Below are positions 46,913 through 55,257 of a DNA stretch of 64,000 nucleotides, piece after piece. Position numbers and translations under genes: made by a program. This DNA comes from Firmicutes bacterium AM31-12AC (GTDB taxonomy: Bacteria; Bacillota; Clostridia; Lachnospirales; Lachnospiraceae): assembly GCA_003480425.1 (NCBI GenBank), contig QUJA01000006.1, positions 56,591 to 120,590 on the forward strand, read 5' to 3'. Under the pieces are notes generated by a model. That model was not told the origin of the DNA, ran no database searches, and saw only the letters and a program-made list of their open reading frames with translations. Numbering within the stretch: position 1 is the first letter of the stretch; each line of letters starts with the position of its first letter.

Positions 46913-48626
46913 GTTTTCTTACCTCCCGGTCTTCTTCTATAAAGCATTCTACAAATTCTTCCGGCGGTACAATACCGCATCGGTTTGCCAGTGTAAATAA
47001 GCTCGTCTCCTTTAAAGCTGCATGACCTATCAGCTCCGGGTCACACAGCACTTCTGCCGCACTGCGGTCTGCGATCATCTTACCATCTGCAAATACCACT
47101 GCCCTTGGCGTATATTCCAGCATCAGATGCATATCATGTGTGATCATAATGATCGTTACACCCTGCTCGTTTAGCTTTCTTAAGAACTCCATAATTTCTG
47201 TATAATGACGGAAATCCTGTCCTGCTGTCGGTTCATCTAAAATAATAAGTTCCGGATCTTGTACCAGCACACTTGCGATTGTCACACGTTTCTTCTGTCC
47301 AAAGCTAAGTGCGGAAACCGGCCAGTTACGGAATGGATACAACCCACATATTTTCAAGGTCGCTTCGACTTTTTCTTTGATTTCTTCCTGACTCAATCCT
47401 TGATTCTGTAAGCTCAACGCCACTTCCTCAAAAATCATCGTCTTCGATATCATCTGATTTGGATTCTGCATTACATACCCGATATATTTTGCACGATGTC
47501 GGATGTTCTCTTTAAGCAAGTCCTTTCCTTTAAACAGAATCTCACCAGAATCCGGTGTTTCAAAACCACATATCAATTTTGAAAATGTTGATTTTCCGGC
47601 ACCATTCTTCCCAACGATACTTACCATCTCTCCTTTGGAAATGGATAGACTGACATCACTTAATATCTTCTGCCCTTTCACATATCCAAACTCCAAATTC
47701 TTCACTTCCAACAATGCTTCTTTTTTATCATTATTTTTTAATACCGGATGTGACTCAAACCATTGATTGAGTTTTTTTGTATCTTCCTCATCTAATACTA
47801 CCGAATCTACGTGAGATGCTTTCTTCTGTGCGGTTATTTCAATTCCTGCATAACGCATAGCAGTAACATGCAACGGCTCACGAATCCCATTCTCAATCAG
47901 TAAATTAGACGCAAGTAATTCATCCGGAGATAAATCTGCCAGAATCTGTCCGTCATTCATTAATATAATGCGGTCTACATCTCGCCAGAGCACATCTTCT
48001 AGACGATGTTCGATAATCAATACTGTTGTATCTGTTTTCTGCTGGATTTCATCAATCAATTCGATGGTCTGCTTTCCTGTCGCCGGATCAAGACTTGCAA
48101 GCGGCTCATCAAACAGCAAAATCTTCACCTGATCCACCATAACTCCGGCCAGACTTACTCGTTGCTTTTGTCCTCCGGACAATTCATGCGGAGCATAATC
48201 CAAATGATGCTCAATTCCTACCAGTTCTGCCACATGTTTTGTAATGGAATGCATCTCATCCTGCGGTGTACAACTGTTTTCCAATGCAAATGCGATATCT
48301 TCGCCAACTGTCAAACCTATAAACTGACCATCCGGGTCCTGCAGCACAGTTCCAACATGGGCAGATAATTCAAAGATACTGCTCTTGGTGGCATCTACTC
48401 CATTCACCTCCAGTGAACCCTCACATTTTCCTGGATTCGAATATGGATTTAACCCGTTAATACATCCGGCCAATGTACTTTTTCCACACCCGGAAGGTCC
48501 TGCAATCAACACACGCTCACCGGGATATATATCTAGATTAATTCCTTTCAGTGTCGGTTTTTTCTGTGCACGATACTGAAAAGAATAATTCTTAAAAGAA
48601 ATAATCGGAGAATTCTCGTTTATCAT
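46902..48626 (-). CDS. ECF transporter ATPase with two fused ABC domains
   Basis: 574 aa; two complete ABC modules in one chain, so it replaces the separate EcfA1/EcfA2 pair. Module 1: GPSGCGKST, LSGGQKQR, ILLFDEPLASLD (about 1-240). Module 2: GKNGAGKST, LSFGQKKR, LIILDEPTAGQD (about 300-545). Both have the H-loop histidine (IIEHRLED and MITHDMHL). This fused type usually pairs with UPF0397 S components, as seen here. Encoded between the S component and ecfT. Confidence 0.93.
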   Translation of the reverse strand: MINENSPIISFKNYSFQYRAQKKPTLKGINLDIYPGERVLIAGPSGCGKSTLAGCINGLNPYSNPGKCEGSLEVNGVDATKSSIFELSAHVGTVLQDPDGQFIGLTVGEDIAFALENSCTPQDEMHSITKHVAELVGIEHHLDYAPHELSGGQKQRVSLAGVMVDQVKILLFDEPLASLDPATGKQTIELIDEIQQKTDTTVLIIEHRLEDVLWRDVDRIILMNDGQILADLSPDELLASNLLIENGIREPLHVTAMRYAGIEITAQKKASHVDSVVLDEEDTKKLNQWFESHPVLKNNDKKEALLEVKNLEFGYVKGQKILSDVSLSISKGEMVSIVGKNGAGKSTFSKLICGFETPDSGEILFKGKDLLKENIRHRAKYIGYVMQNPNQMISKTMIFEEVALSLQNQGLSQEEIKEKVEATLKICGLYPFRNWPVSALSFGQKKRVTIASVLVQDPELIILDEPTAGQDFRHYTEIMEFLRKLNEQGVTIIMITHDMHLMLEYTPRAVVFADGKMIADRSAAEVLCDPELIGHAALKETSLFTLANRCGIVPPEEFVECFIEEDREVRKHGC

Positions 48627-48655
48627 TCATGATCCTCTTTCCTATGAACTAAATA

Positions 48656-48717
48656 TAGCTGTCATTTCATATGATAGTTATTCTACCACAAGAAATGACA
48701 GCTGTAAGTCTTTTTTT
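48656..48717. other. Stem-loop between the S component and ATPase genes
   Basis: Twelve-bp inverted repeat TAGCTGTCATTTC / GAAATGACAGCT (48656-48668 and 48692-48703), 23-nt loop. On the plus strand a T7 run follows; on the minus (coding) strand it does not. It may trim or stabilise the transcript so the S component is made in different amount from the ATPase and EcfT. Confidence 0.6.
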
Positions 48718-48727
48718 CAAAAAAATC

Positions 48728-49279
48728 TTATTCCTGATCCAAAGATCCTTTCTTTGCGATTGTCTTTGTATAAGCCAGGATCAAAAGTCCTCCAACAATT
48801 ACACCTGTAATTGTATTAGAGATTGCTGCAAATACACCCTGAGCAAATACTTTGTTTGCCGGTTCTGCATAGATCAAGATATCAAGTACAGGTGCTACAA
48901 CTACCCATCCGACTACATGTGCAATTACATTAGCCAGAACGAAAATAGTCATCTTACCTTTTCCGAAATCTCCATCTTCTACTTTTAATTTCTTAGCAAA
49001 GATTCCAATCACTACACCTACAAATGCTGATGTGATAACCCAGCTCCACCATGGGCTTCCTCCCCATGACAGGTCAATCAATGTGTGACCGATGAATCCG
49101 ATCAGTCCACCGGCAACCGGTCCGTACATTGCAGCTAAAAGCGCAAGTACTGCATACTGAAGACTGATATTAGTATTCGGCACAGGACTTGGAATTGCTA
49201 CGAAACGTCCAAGTACAAAGAATAGTGCTGCACCGATACCTACTGCTACAACTGTTTTGATACTGCTGTTACTTTTCAT
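48728..49279 (-). CDS. UPF0397 ECF transporter S component
   Basis: A 183-aa membrane protein with five to six helices. The start (SIKTVVAVGIGAALFFVLGRF), the NTNISLQYAVLALLAAMYGPVAGGLIGFIGHTLIDL segment and WWSWVITSAFVGVVIGIF are typical of UPF0397, an S-component family of unknown ligand. It begins the ECF operon (S component, double ATPase, EcfT) and carries its own consensus promoter with GAGGAGG before the ATG. The ligand is likely a vitamin or precursor, but nothing here identifies it. Confidence 0.9.
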   Translation of the reverse strand: MKSNSSIKTVVAVGIGAALFFVLGRFVAIPSPVPNTNISLQYAVLALLAAMYGPVAGGLIGFIGHTLIDLSWGGSPWWSWVITSAFVGVVIGIFAKKLKVEDGDFGKGKMTIFVLANVIAHVVGWVVVAPVLDILIYAEPANKVFAQGVFAAISNTITGVIVGGLLILAYTKTIAKKGSLDQE

Positions 49280-49334
49280 TTGTATATCCTCCTCTACATT
49301 TCTCTCATACTAGGCTCTATCAAAGCCTTTTCAT

Positions 49335-49363
49335 AGTATACGATTATTACAGGCTTTTTTCAA
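49335..49363 (-). promoter_or_regulatory. Promoter of the ECF operon
   Basis: Minus strand TTGAAA (49358-49363), 17-nt spacer, TATACT (49335-49340). Inverted arms AAAGCCT/AGGCTTT (about 49350-49356 and 49322-49328) bracket the -10, an operator-like arrangement. Confidence 0.7.
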
Positions 49364-49387
49364 GATACAAAATCTGTAATCAGTTGC

Positions 49388-49413
49388 TTTTCTACTTATT
49401 TATAAGTAGAAAA
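49388..49413. promoter_or_regulatory. Perfect palindrome between divergent ECF and MATE promoters
   Basis: TTTTCTACTTA / TAAGTAGAAAA (49388-49398 and 49403-49413) with a 4-nt TTTA centre. Lies between two divergent promoters and is a likely protein-binding site. Confidence 0.55.
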
Positions 49414-49442
49414 ATAACCTTTCAGAGATTTCCTTATAATAG

Positions 49443-49471
49443 TTGACAAATATTAGTAAAACATTTACGAT
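49443..49471 (+). promoter_or_regulatory. Promoter of the second MATE gene
   Basis: TTGACA (49443-49448), 17-nt spacer, TACGAT (49466-49471), about 105 nt upstream of the start codon. Confidence 0.5.
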
Positions 49472-49576
49472 AAAATTTAGCAATACCGAAGAGGTCTATT
49501 GCTTTTATTTTGGGAATTTTTCTTTGATCCGGTTCACAGATTCCGGATTATTTCTATATTGATGGGGGACATAATT

Positions 49577-50934
49577 ATGGAGAAGAAAAAAAGGGGGTTT
49601 TCCCGCACAATTGAGATGACCAGCGGATCTTTATGGAAGAACATTTTTTTATTCAGTCTTCCGCTGATGTTTTCTCAGATATTGGAGGTTTTATTTAATT
49701 TAAGTGACGTAGCGATCGTTGGCCGGTTTTCCAGCTATCAGGCTCTTGGTTCGGTTGGTTCTACTACTCTTTTAGTCACATTGTTTACCGGTTTTCTGAT
49801 TGGCATGGGCGCCGGTGTAAATGTGCGAACAGCTCATGAACTTGGAGCAGGAAATCAAGATAACATTACCAAAACCATTCATACTTCTTTACTTGTATGT
49901 CTGGCGGTCGGACTGATTATCTGTACCATCTGTATTCTCTTTTCGGAAAATATTCTTCATCTGTTGAACACAAAGGATGAATTGATAGATGGTGCTGTAT
50001 TATATATGAAAATTTATTCACTTGGTATGCCTGCCATGGCAATTTATAACTTTGGTAACGGTGTATTAAGTGCCCGCGGAGATACAACTAAGCCATTGTT
50101 TTACCTCTCTATCGCCGGGGTATTGAATGTCATTTTAAACCTCATTTTTGTTATTTATTTCCACATGGCAGCAGAGGGAGTTGCACTTGCAAGTGCAATC
50201 GCACAGTATGTTTCTGCCGCATTGATCATCATTGATTTATTACGACGCAATGACGAATGTAAATTACATCCTTCTAAGCTTCGTTTTCATAAGAAGCAAG
50301 CCTTGCCGTATTAATGCTCGGTATTCCTGCCGGTATTCAAAATGCGATTTTTGCACTGGCAAATCTGTTCGTACAGACCGGTCTAAACTCTTTTGATGCC
50401 GTTACTGTGTCTGGAAACTCTGCAGCGATCAACGCTGATACCCTGGTTTTCAACCTGATGTACGCGTTTTACATTGCCGGTTCAAGCTTTATCAGTCAGA
50501 ATTATGGAGCAAAGAATAAAAAACGTATGCTGCAAAGTTATTTCATCAGCGTCTTTTATGCATTTGCTGCCGGTGCCATATTCGGTATTTTACTACTCCT
50601 GTTTGGAAGACAATTTTTATCCTTATTCGCTACAAATCCAGATGTAATAAGTGCCGGACTTCAGCGAATTAAGATCATGTGGTTTGCATACTGCATCAGT
50701 GCATTTATGGATGGCTCTATTGCCGCATCCCGCGGAATCGGCAAAACAATCGTTCCGACTATACTCGTAATCATCGGTTCCTGCGTGTTCCGTGTTGTCT
50801 GGATCTATACAATATTTGCCCATTTCCACACAATACCATCTTTGTATTTATTGTATTTCTTCTCATGGGTATTGACATCAATTGTAGAAATTATTTACTT
50901 TGCGATAAGCTTCCACAAAGTAAAGATGGATTAA
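49577..50934 (+). pseudogene. MATE-family efflux transporter, disrupted by a one-base deletion
   Basis: The first half (MEKKKRGFSRTIEMTSGSLW to FHKKQAL, about 242 aa) and second half (MLGIPAGIQNAIFALANLFVQTG to the end, 206 aa) together form one 12-helix MATE protein of about 452 aa. The frame breaks around 50303-50308 (TTGCCGTA); one base restores ALxVLMLGIPAG. Neither half shows other damage, so this may be a sequencing error rather than a dead gene. ATG 49577 follows GGGGGA. It is divergent from the ECF operon. It is a different protein from the MATE at 36161. Confidence 0.85.
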
Positions 50935-50940
50935 AAAGGG

Positions 50941-50978
50941 AAAACACAGGAGGTAGAATTTCTATCCCCTGTGTTTTT
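50941..50978. terminator. Bidirectional terminator after the MATE gene
   Basis: AAAACACAGG / CCTGTGTTTT stem (50941-50950 and 50968-50977) between convergent genes, flanked by A and T runs. Confidence 0.88.
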
Positions 50979-51005
50979 CATTTCCCTTATATATTTTTCA
51001 TACTA

Positions 51006-51812
51006 CTATTTTGCTAACATCATGCGGTCATTTGCAAATTCTCCACCGCTGACTTCTTCAAATTTTTTCAGAAGATCTGCCACTTTCAGATTTTTCTTTT
51101 CCTCTCCTGATACATCATAGATTACTTTTCCTTCATGCATCATGATCAGTCTATTACCATGATTAATGGCATCCTTCATATTATGTGTAACCATCATGGC
51201 TGTCAGTTTATTTTCCTGGATGATCTGATCTGACAACGCAAGTACCTTTGCCGCTGTCTTTGGGTCCAATGCCGCTGTATGTTCATCTAAAAGCAACAGC
51301 TTTGGTTTCTTTAAAGAAGCCATCAAAAGTGTGATTGCCTGTCTTTGTCCACCGGACAAAAGACCTACTTTACTGCTCAGTCTGTCTTCCAAGCCAAGAT
51401 CTAATTCTTTGAGTTTTTCTCTGAACTCTTCTCGCTCTTTTTTAGTAATTCCCCAGCCAAGCCCACGACTCTGTCCTCGTCTTGCGGCAATCGCCATATT
51501 TTCTTCAATTGACATTGTTGCTGCCGTACCTGTCATCGGGTCCTGAAATACACGACCTAAGAATTTTGCTCTTTTGTGTTCAGAAAGCTTTGTAATATCT
51601 ACGCCATCAATAATAATCTTGCCTTGGTCAACACCCCACACACCTGCGATTGCATTCAATGTTGTCGATTTTCCGGCTCCGTTACCACCGATGATTGTAA
51701 CAAAATCTCCCGGATTCAGATTGAGATTTACTCCATTTAATGCGATCTTTTCATTAATCGTTCCTGCATTAAATGTTTTATGTATATTCTGGATTTCTAA
51801 CATATAACTCAT
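51006..51812 (-). CDS. ABC transporter ATPase (TrpXYZ-type importer)
   Basis: 268 aa. Walker A IIGGNGAGKSTT, signature LLSGGQRQA, Walker B KLLLLDEHTAALD and H-loop MVTHNMKD. The DEHTAALD variant (His after DE) is a marker of the COG1101 ATPases that work with the DUF-type periplasmic protein and single permease encoded upstream. Start ATG 51812 overlaps the permease stop by one base (TAATG). The longer frame toward 52127 is a shadow of the permease. Confidence 0.92.
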   Translation of the reverse strand: MSYMLEIQNIHKTFNAGTINEKIALNGVNLNLNPGDFVTIIGGNGAGKSTTLNAIAGVWGVDQGKIIIDGVDITKLSEHKRAKFLGRVFQDPMTGTAATMSIEENMAIAARRGQSRGLGWGITKKEREEFREKLKELDLGLEDRLSSKVGLLSGGQRQAITLLMASLKKPKLLLLDEHTAALDPKTAAKVLALSDQIIQENKLTAMMVTHNMKDAINHGNRLIMMHEGKVIYDVSGEEKKNLKVADLLKKFEEVSGGEFANDRMMLAK

Positions 51813-52749
51813 TATGCAGTCCTCCGTTTCTTGAAATATTTTTCTTTCATATAAGGAACTGCCAGGAAACATGCAACCACGACTGCTGAGAACAGTTTCA
51901 TATAATCTGATGGCATCTTCAGCCATAATACAAATGCAATTACGATGTAGTAAATGATTGCTCCGATAAATACCGCTCCTAATGTAAGTGCAAATGCAAT
52001 TTTCTTTCCTGCACAGAATTTCCCGAAAATAACTTCGCTGATGATAACTGCTGCAAGTCCGATTACGATTGCTCCACGACCCATATTTACATCGCTGCGC
52101 CCTGATACTGTGCATAAATTCCACCACAGAGACCTACAAGTCCATTGGAAATCATAAGTGCAAGAACTTTATTAAATGATGTGTTGATTCCCTGTGCGCT
52201 TGCCATCTGTGGATTACATCCTGTAGCACGGATAGCGGCTCCAAGCTCTGTTCCGAAAAACCAGTAAATAATTGCAATCAGTACAATTGCTGCCAGAATC
52301 AGTTTAATAAAGAAAAATCCGCTTCCCTCTCCTGTAACATATCGAAGAGATGCAACCAGTTTGTATTGAAGCACATTGATTGCCTGATTTGATTTTCCCA
52401 TAATCCCAAGATTTACAGAATATAATCCGATCTGTGTCAAAATACTTGCCAGAATTCCCGGAATGCCAAATACTGTATGTAAAATTCCAGTTACAAATCC
52501 TGCTGCCATTCCTGCTAAAAATGCAAATATAAGTGCAAGTGCCGGGTCCATGCCCCCGCGGATCAGCATAACTGCTACTGCTCCGCCAGTTGCAAGTGAA
52601 CCATCCACCGTAAGATCTGCAAAATCTAAAATACGAAATGTAATATATACCCCAAGTGCCATAATTCCCCAAATGATTCCCTGAGCAACGTTACCCGGAA
52701 GGGCACGTACCAGAGTCATCGGATTTAGGCTTGCCAGATAAATCTCCAT
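51812..52749 (-). pseudogene. ABC transporter permease (TrpXYZ type), disrupted by a one-base deletion
   Basis: The N-terminal 220 aa (MEIYLASLNPMTLVRALPGN to AQYQGAAM) and C-terminal 90 aa (MGRGAIVIGLAAVIISEVIFG to FKKRRTA) belong to one COG4120 permease of about 311 aa. They are separated by a single missing base near 52088-52091; adding a G gives AQYQGAADVNMGRGAIVIG, exactly the family sequence across the junction. The rest of the operon is intact, so a sequencing error is likely. Second gene of the operon (binding protein, permease, ATPase). Confidence 0.88.
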
Positions 52750-52760
52750 AATTAAATCCT

Positions 52761-53762
52761 CTATTCTTCTATTGCTTCATATTCATCTGGAACTGTAATT
52801 CCAAGTTCTTCACAAATTGTCGGATTGTACATCTTTGTTACGTTTGGTGCTGTCTCAATCTCCATTGTTGTAATGTCGGCACCATTTACCAAAATATCAT
52901 ATGCCATCTCACCGGCTTTGTATCCGATATCATAGTAGCTGATAGATAATGTTGCAATACCGCATCCTGAACAGATTCCCTGCTCACCTGCAATTACAGG
53001 AATTTTTGCTGGAAGACAAATGTTGTTGATAATCTCAGTGTTTGCTGCCATTGTATTATCTGTAGGAATATAAAGTGCATCACACTCAGCTACTGCTGAT
53101 GTCACAACTGACTGAATCTCATTTGAATCTGCCGCTGTATATTCTTTACATGTAATTCCATCCTTCTTCAGTGCTTCTGCAAATAAGTTTGCCTGATATG
53201 CTGAATTAGGCTCTGCTGAACAATATAAAATACCAACTGTCTTTGCATCCGGTACTAATTCTGTAAGCATCTCTTCCTGCTTATCGATCGGAGCTAAATC
53301 ACTTGTACCTGAAATGTTCATTCCTGTTGCTCCTGTCCAATCAGAAATATCCAGAGCCGTTGCATAATCTGTGATTGATGTTCCAAGAATCGGAATATCA
53401 CTTGTTGCGGCTGCTGAACACTGGAGTGCTGTAGTTGCATTTGCCATGATCAAATCCACATTATCAGCGACAAAATTATTTGCAATTGTTGCACAGTTTG
53501 CCTGCTCGCCCTGTCCATTTTGTAAATCAAATGTTACGTTGTCTTTTCCAAATTTTTCTTCACAGGCATCCTCAAATCCCTTTGTAGCCTGGTCAAGAGC
53601 CTCATGCTCTAACTGCTGGCAAATACCGATCTTGTATACTTTTCCAGAATCTGATGCGCCATCTGCACTCTTTGAATCTGATGAAGAGCTGCCTCCACAT
53701 GCTGCCAATGATAATGTCATTGTTGCGGCTAACATAACCGCTGCTATTTTTTTTGCTTTCAT
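52761..53762 (-). CDS. ABC transporter substrate-binding lipoprotein (TrpX-like)
   Basis: 333 aa. A lipoprotein signal (MKAKKIAAVMLAATMTLSLAACGG, Cys in LAAC) leads to a Ser-rich linker and a two-lobed binding protein of the ABC_sub_bind (COG2984) family: KIGICQQLEHEALDQATKGFEDA, FVADNVDLIMANATTALQC, VGILYCSAEPNS and ALYIPTDNTMAANTE. Relatives in streptococci import tryptophan or other aromatic amino acids; the ligand here is not proven. ATG 53762 is preferred, 10 nt after AGGAGG; an in-frame ATG at 53771 is too close to that site. Confidence 0.92.
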   Translation of the reverse strand: MKAKKIAAVMLAATMTLSLAACGGSSSSDSKSADGASDSGKVYKIGICQQLEHEALDQATKGFEDACEEKFGKDNVTFDLQNGQGEQANCATIANNFVADNVDLIMANATTALQCSAAATSDIPILGTSITDYATALDISDWTGATGMNISGTSDLAPIDKQEEMLTELVPDAKTVGILYCSAEPNSAYQANLFAEALKKDGITCKEYTAADSNEIQSVVTSAVAECDALYIPTDNTMAANTEIINNICLPAKIPVIAGEQGICSGCGIATLSISYYDIGYKAGEMAYDILVNGADITTMEIETAPNVTKMYNPTICEELGITVPDEYEAIEE

Positions 53763-53797
53763 AATACCCATTCCTCCTATATTGTTTTGTAACTGTT

Positions 53798-53834
53798 GCT
53801 TTAAAGCACTACGCTTTAAATCGTTACGCTTTAA
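53798..53834. promoter_or_regulatory. Three 15-bp-spaced operator-like repeats in the importer leader
   Basis: GCTTTAA occurs at 53798, 53813 and 53828, exactly 15 bp apart; the first is part of the perfect 10-bp palindrome GCTTTAAAGC. They lie between the promoter and ribosome binding site of the importer operon, suiting a repressor that binds cooperatively or a roadblock. Confidence 0.6.
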
Positions 53835-53861
53835 CGTGATAAAATGTAAGTCATGTTAATT

Positions 53862-53890
53862 ATTATAGTCTTGTTTTACATAATAGTCAA
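53862..53890 (-). promoter_or_regulatory. Promoter of the TrpXYZ-type importer operon
   Basis: Minus strand TTGACT (53885-53890), 17-nt spacer, TATAAT (53862-53867): near consensus. Confidence 0.75.
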
Positions 53891-53904
53891 GAGGGAATTG
53901 GGAT

Positions 53905-53984
53905 CCATTTGGGGACGGGGTTTTCCGGCTTTTTCTGGGGGGAACCATTTGGGGACGGGGTTTTCCGGCTCCCCTAAATGGTTC
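53905..53984. repeat. GGGACGGG-type repeats, left of the Rpn gene
   Basis: CCATTTGGGGACGGGG followed by TTTTCCGGCT occurs twice exactly 40 bp apart (53905-53930 and 53945-53970). The second copy forms a hairpin with CCCCTAAATGGTTC at 53971-53984. A third copy overlaps the Rpn stop codon (55125-55150), and an inverted diverged copy lies at 55226-55257. This is a REP/MITE-like family bracketing the Rpn gene. Confidence 0.8.
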
Positions 53985-54175
53985 TTGCACTCTCTTCCCT
54001 ATTCGTGTTACACTATAACAAAGCATATTTCTTATGAATCTAAGGTGCGTATCACCATCTATTTTCTAATTACATTTCAAAAGTCTATGCTTTTATATCA
54101 ATCACACATAAAAGCAGGAGACCGAATGAAATATTAGATTTAGATTGTCTCCTGTAAAAAGGAGGAAAATTAAAT
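53985..54175. other. Leader of the Rpn gene
   Basis: Between the left repeats and the Rpn start. A possible promoter TTGCAC (53985-53990), 18-nt spacer, TACACT (54009-54014). A stem CAGGAGAC / GTCTCCTG (54115-54122 and 54147-54154) encloses a mini-frame ATG AAA TAT TAG at 54126 with its own AGGAG. The real SD GGAGG is at 54161-54165. No larger gene seen. Confidence 0.5.
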
Positions 54176-55132
54176 ATGGCAAAACACAAGAAGGCACAAA
54201 GAAACCACAAGTACTCGTTGCATTCTCGACAAAGGAAAGTGAACCGTAAGTACAAAGATACTATCTTTCGTATGTTGTTCAAAGACAGAAACAACCTGCT
54301 TTCACTTTACAATGCAATGAACAAAAAAAATTACACCGATGCATCTGCATTGCAGGTAGTAACTTTGGAAAACGCAATCTATCTGGGAATGAAAAACGAT
54401 CTGGCTTTTATTATGGATATGAATTTATATCTGTATGAACACCAGTCGACCTATAATCCCAACATGCCATTGAGAGATTTATCCTATATTTCAAACGAAT
54501 ATCAAAAGATGGTAGTTCAACAATCCTTATATTCATCTACGATTCAAAAGATACCTGCTCCAAAATTTATAGTTTTTTATAACGGTACAAAAGAGATTAA
54601 TGATTTAACTGAATTCCGATTATCTTCTGCTTACGAATGTCCAACAGAAGATCCTGATTTGGAATTACGCGTAACTGTATTAAATGTAAATGATGGCCAT
54701 AATAAAGCCCTGATGGAGCAATGTCAAACACTCAAGGAATATGCTCAGTATGTAGCACGAGTGCGTAAATATGTCTCTTCTAACGAATTATCATTGGAAG
54801 AGGCTGTAGAGAAAGCAGTAACAGAATGCATAAACGAAAATATTTTACGCGATTTTTTATCATCTAACCGAGCTGAGGTAATCAATATGAGTATTTTTGA
54901 ATATGACAAAGAATTGGAAGAGAAAAAACTTCGCAGGGCTGAATTTCAGGCCGGAATGGAGGCTGGTATTGAGCAGGGGATTGAGCAGGGGATTGCAAAA
55001 GGGCAACAAGACTTACTAATGCAAAAAATCAAAGCAAAACTTGCAAAAGGGAAATCGCTTGAATTAATTGCTGATGAATTAGAAGAAGATATTTCCGTCA
55101 TTGAAAAGCTGCTGAACCAGGAGACCATTTAG
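54176..55132 (+). CDS. Rpn-family recombination-promoting nuclease / putative transposase
   Basis: 318 aa, PD-(D/E)XK superfamily. A basic N-terminus (MAKHKKAQRNHKYSLHSRQRK) precedes the nuclease core with YKDTIFRMLF, NDLAFIMDMNLYLYEHQST (active-site Asp and the Glu of EHQ) and KFIVFYNG. The C-terminal part is helical with a short tandem repeat (GIEQGIEQGIAKGQQ). Rpn proteins promote RecA-independent recombination and are scattered in many paralogues. The last codons and stop lie in the GGGACGGG-type repeat, and repeat copies flank the gene on both sides, so gene and repeats probably moved as a unit. Confidence 0.85.
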   Translation: MAKHKKAQRNHKYSLHSRQRKVNRKYKDTIFRMLFKDRNNLLSLYNAMNKKNYTDASALQVVTLENAIYLGMKNDLAFIMDMNLYLYEHQSTYNPNMPLRDLSYISNEYQKMVVQQSLYSSTIQKIPAPKFIVFYNGTKEINDLTEFRLSSAYECPTEDPDLELRVTVLNVNDGHNKALMEQCQTLKEYAQYVARVRKYVSSNELSLEEAVEKAVTECINENILRDFLSSNRAEVINMSIFEYDKELEEKKLRRAEFQAGMEAGIEQGIEQGIAKGQQDLLMQKIKAKLAKGKSLELIADELEEDISVIEKLLNQETI

Positions 55133-55150
55133 GGACGGGTTTTTCCGGCT
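55121..55150. repeat. GGGACGGG-type repeat over the Rpn stop codon
   Basis: CCATTTAGGGACGGG then TTTTTCCGGCT in the same orientation as the two left copies. The TAG inside it is the stop of the Rpn gene. CAGGAGACC before it (55118-55126) also occurs in the leader at 54115-54123. Confidence 0.75.
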
Positions 55151-55168
55151 TTTTTTCTGTAGATGGAT

Positions 55169-55213
55169 AAAAAAATTGGGAAAGTGAAATTTTTCACCTT
55201 CCCAATTTTTTAT
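55169..55213. terminator. Bidirectional terminator between the Rpn gene and the SipW operon
   Basis: Long stem (AATTGGGAA(A/G)GTGAAA and its complement) flanked by A6 and T6 runs; ends transcripts from both sides. Confidence 0.88.
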
Positions 55214-55225
55214 TTGCCAAATCCA

Positions 55226-55257
55226 AGAGCCAGAAACCCCCGTCCCGAATTGGCTCT
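55226..55257. repeat. Inverted, diverged GGGACGGG-type repeat
   Basis: AGAGCCA / TGGCTCT hairpin whose loop carries CCCCCGTCCCG, the reverse complement of the repeat core. It abuts the stop codon of the second SipW peptidase gene and marks the right edge of the Rpn unit. Confidence 0.65.

Noticed and set aside
51812..52127. N-terminal extension of the importer ATPase to 52127
   Set aside because: It would read the permease gene in the wrong frame; the ATPase family starts at the ATG overlapping the permease stop.
53763..53862. T-box leader of the TrpXYZ-type importer
   Set aside because: No T-box sequence or stem I pattern; the leader is short and holds the phased GCTTTAA elements instead.
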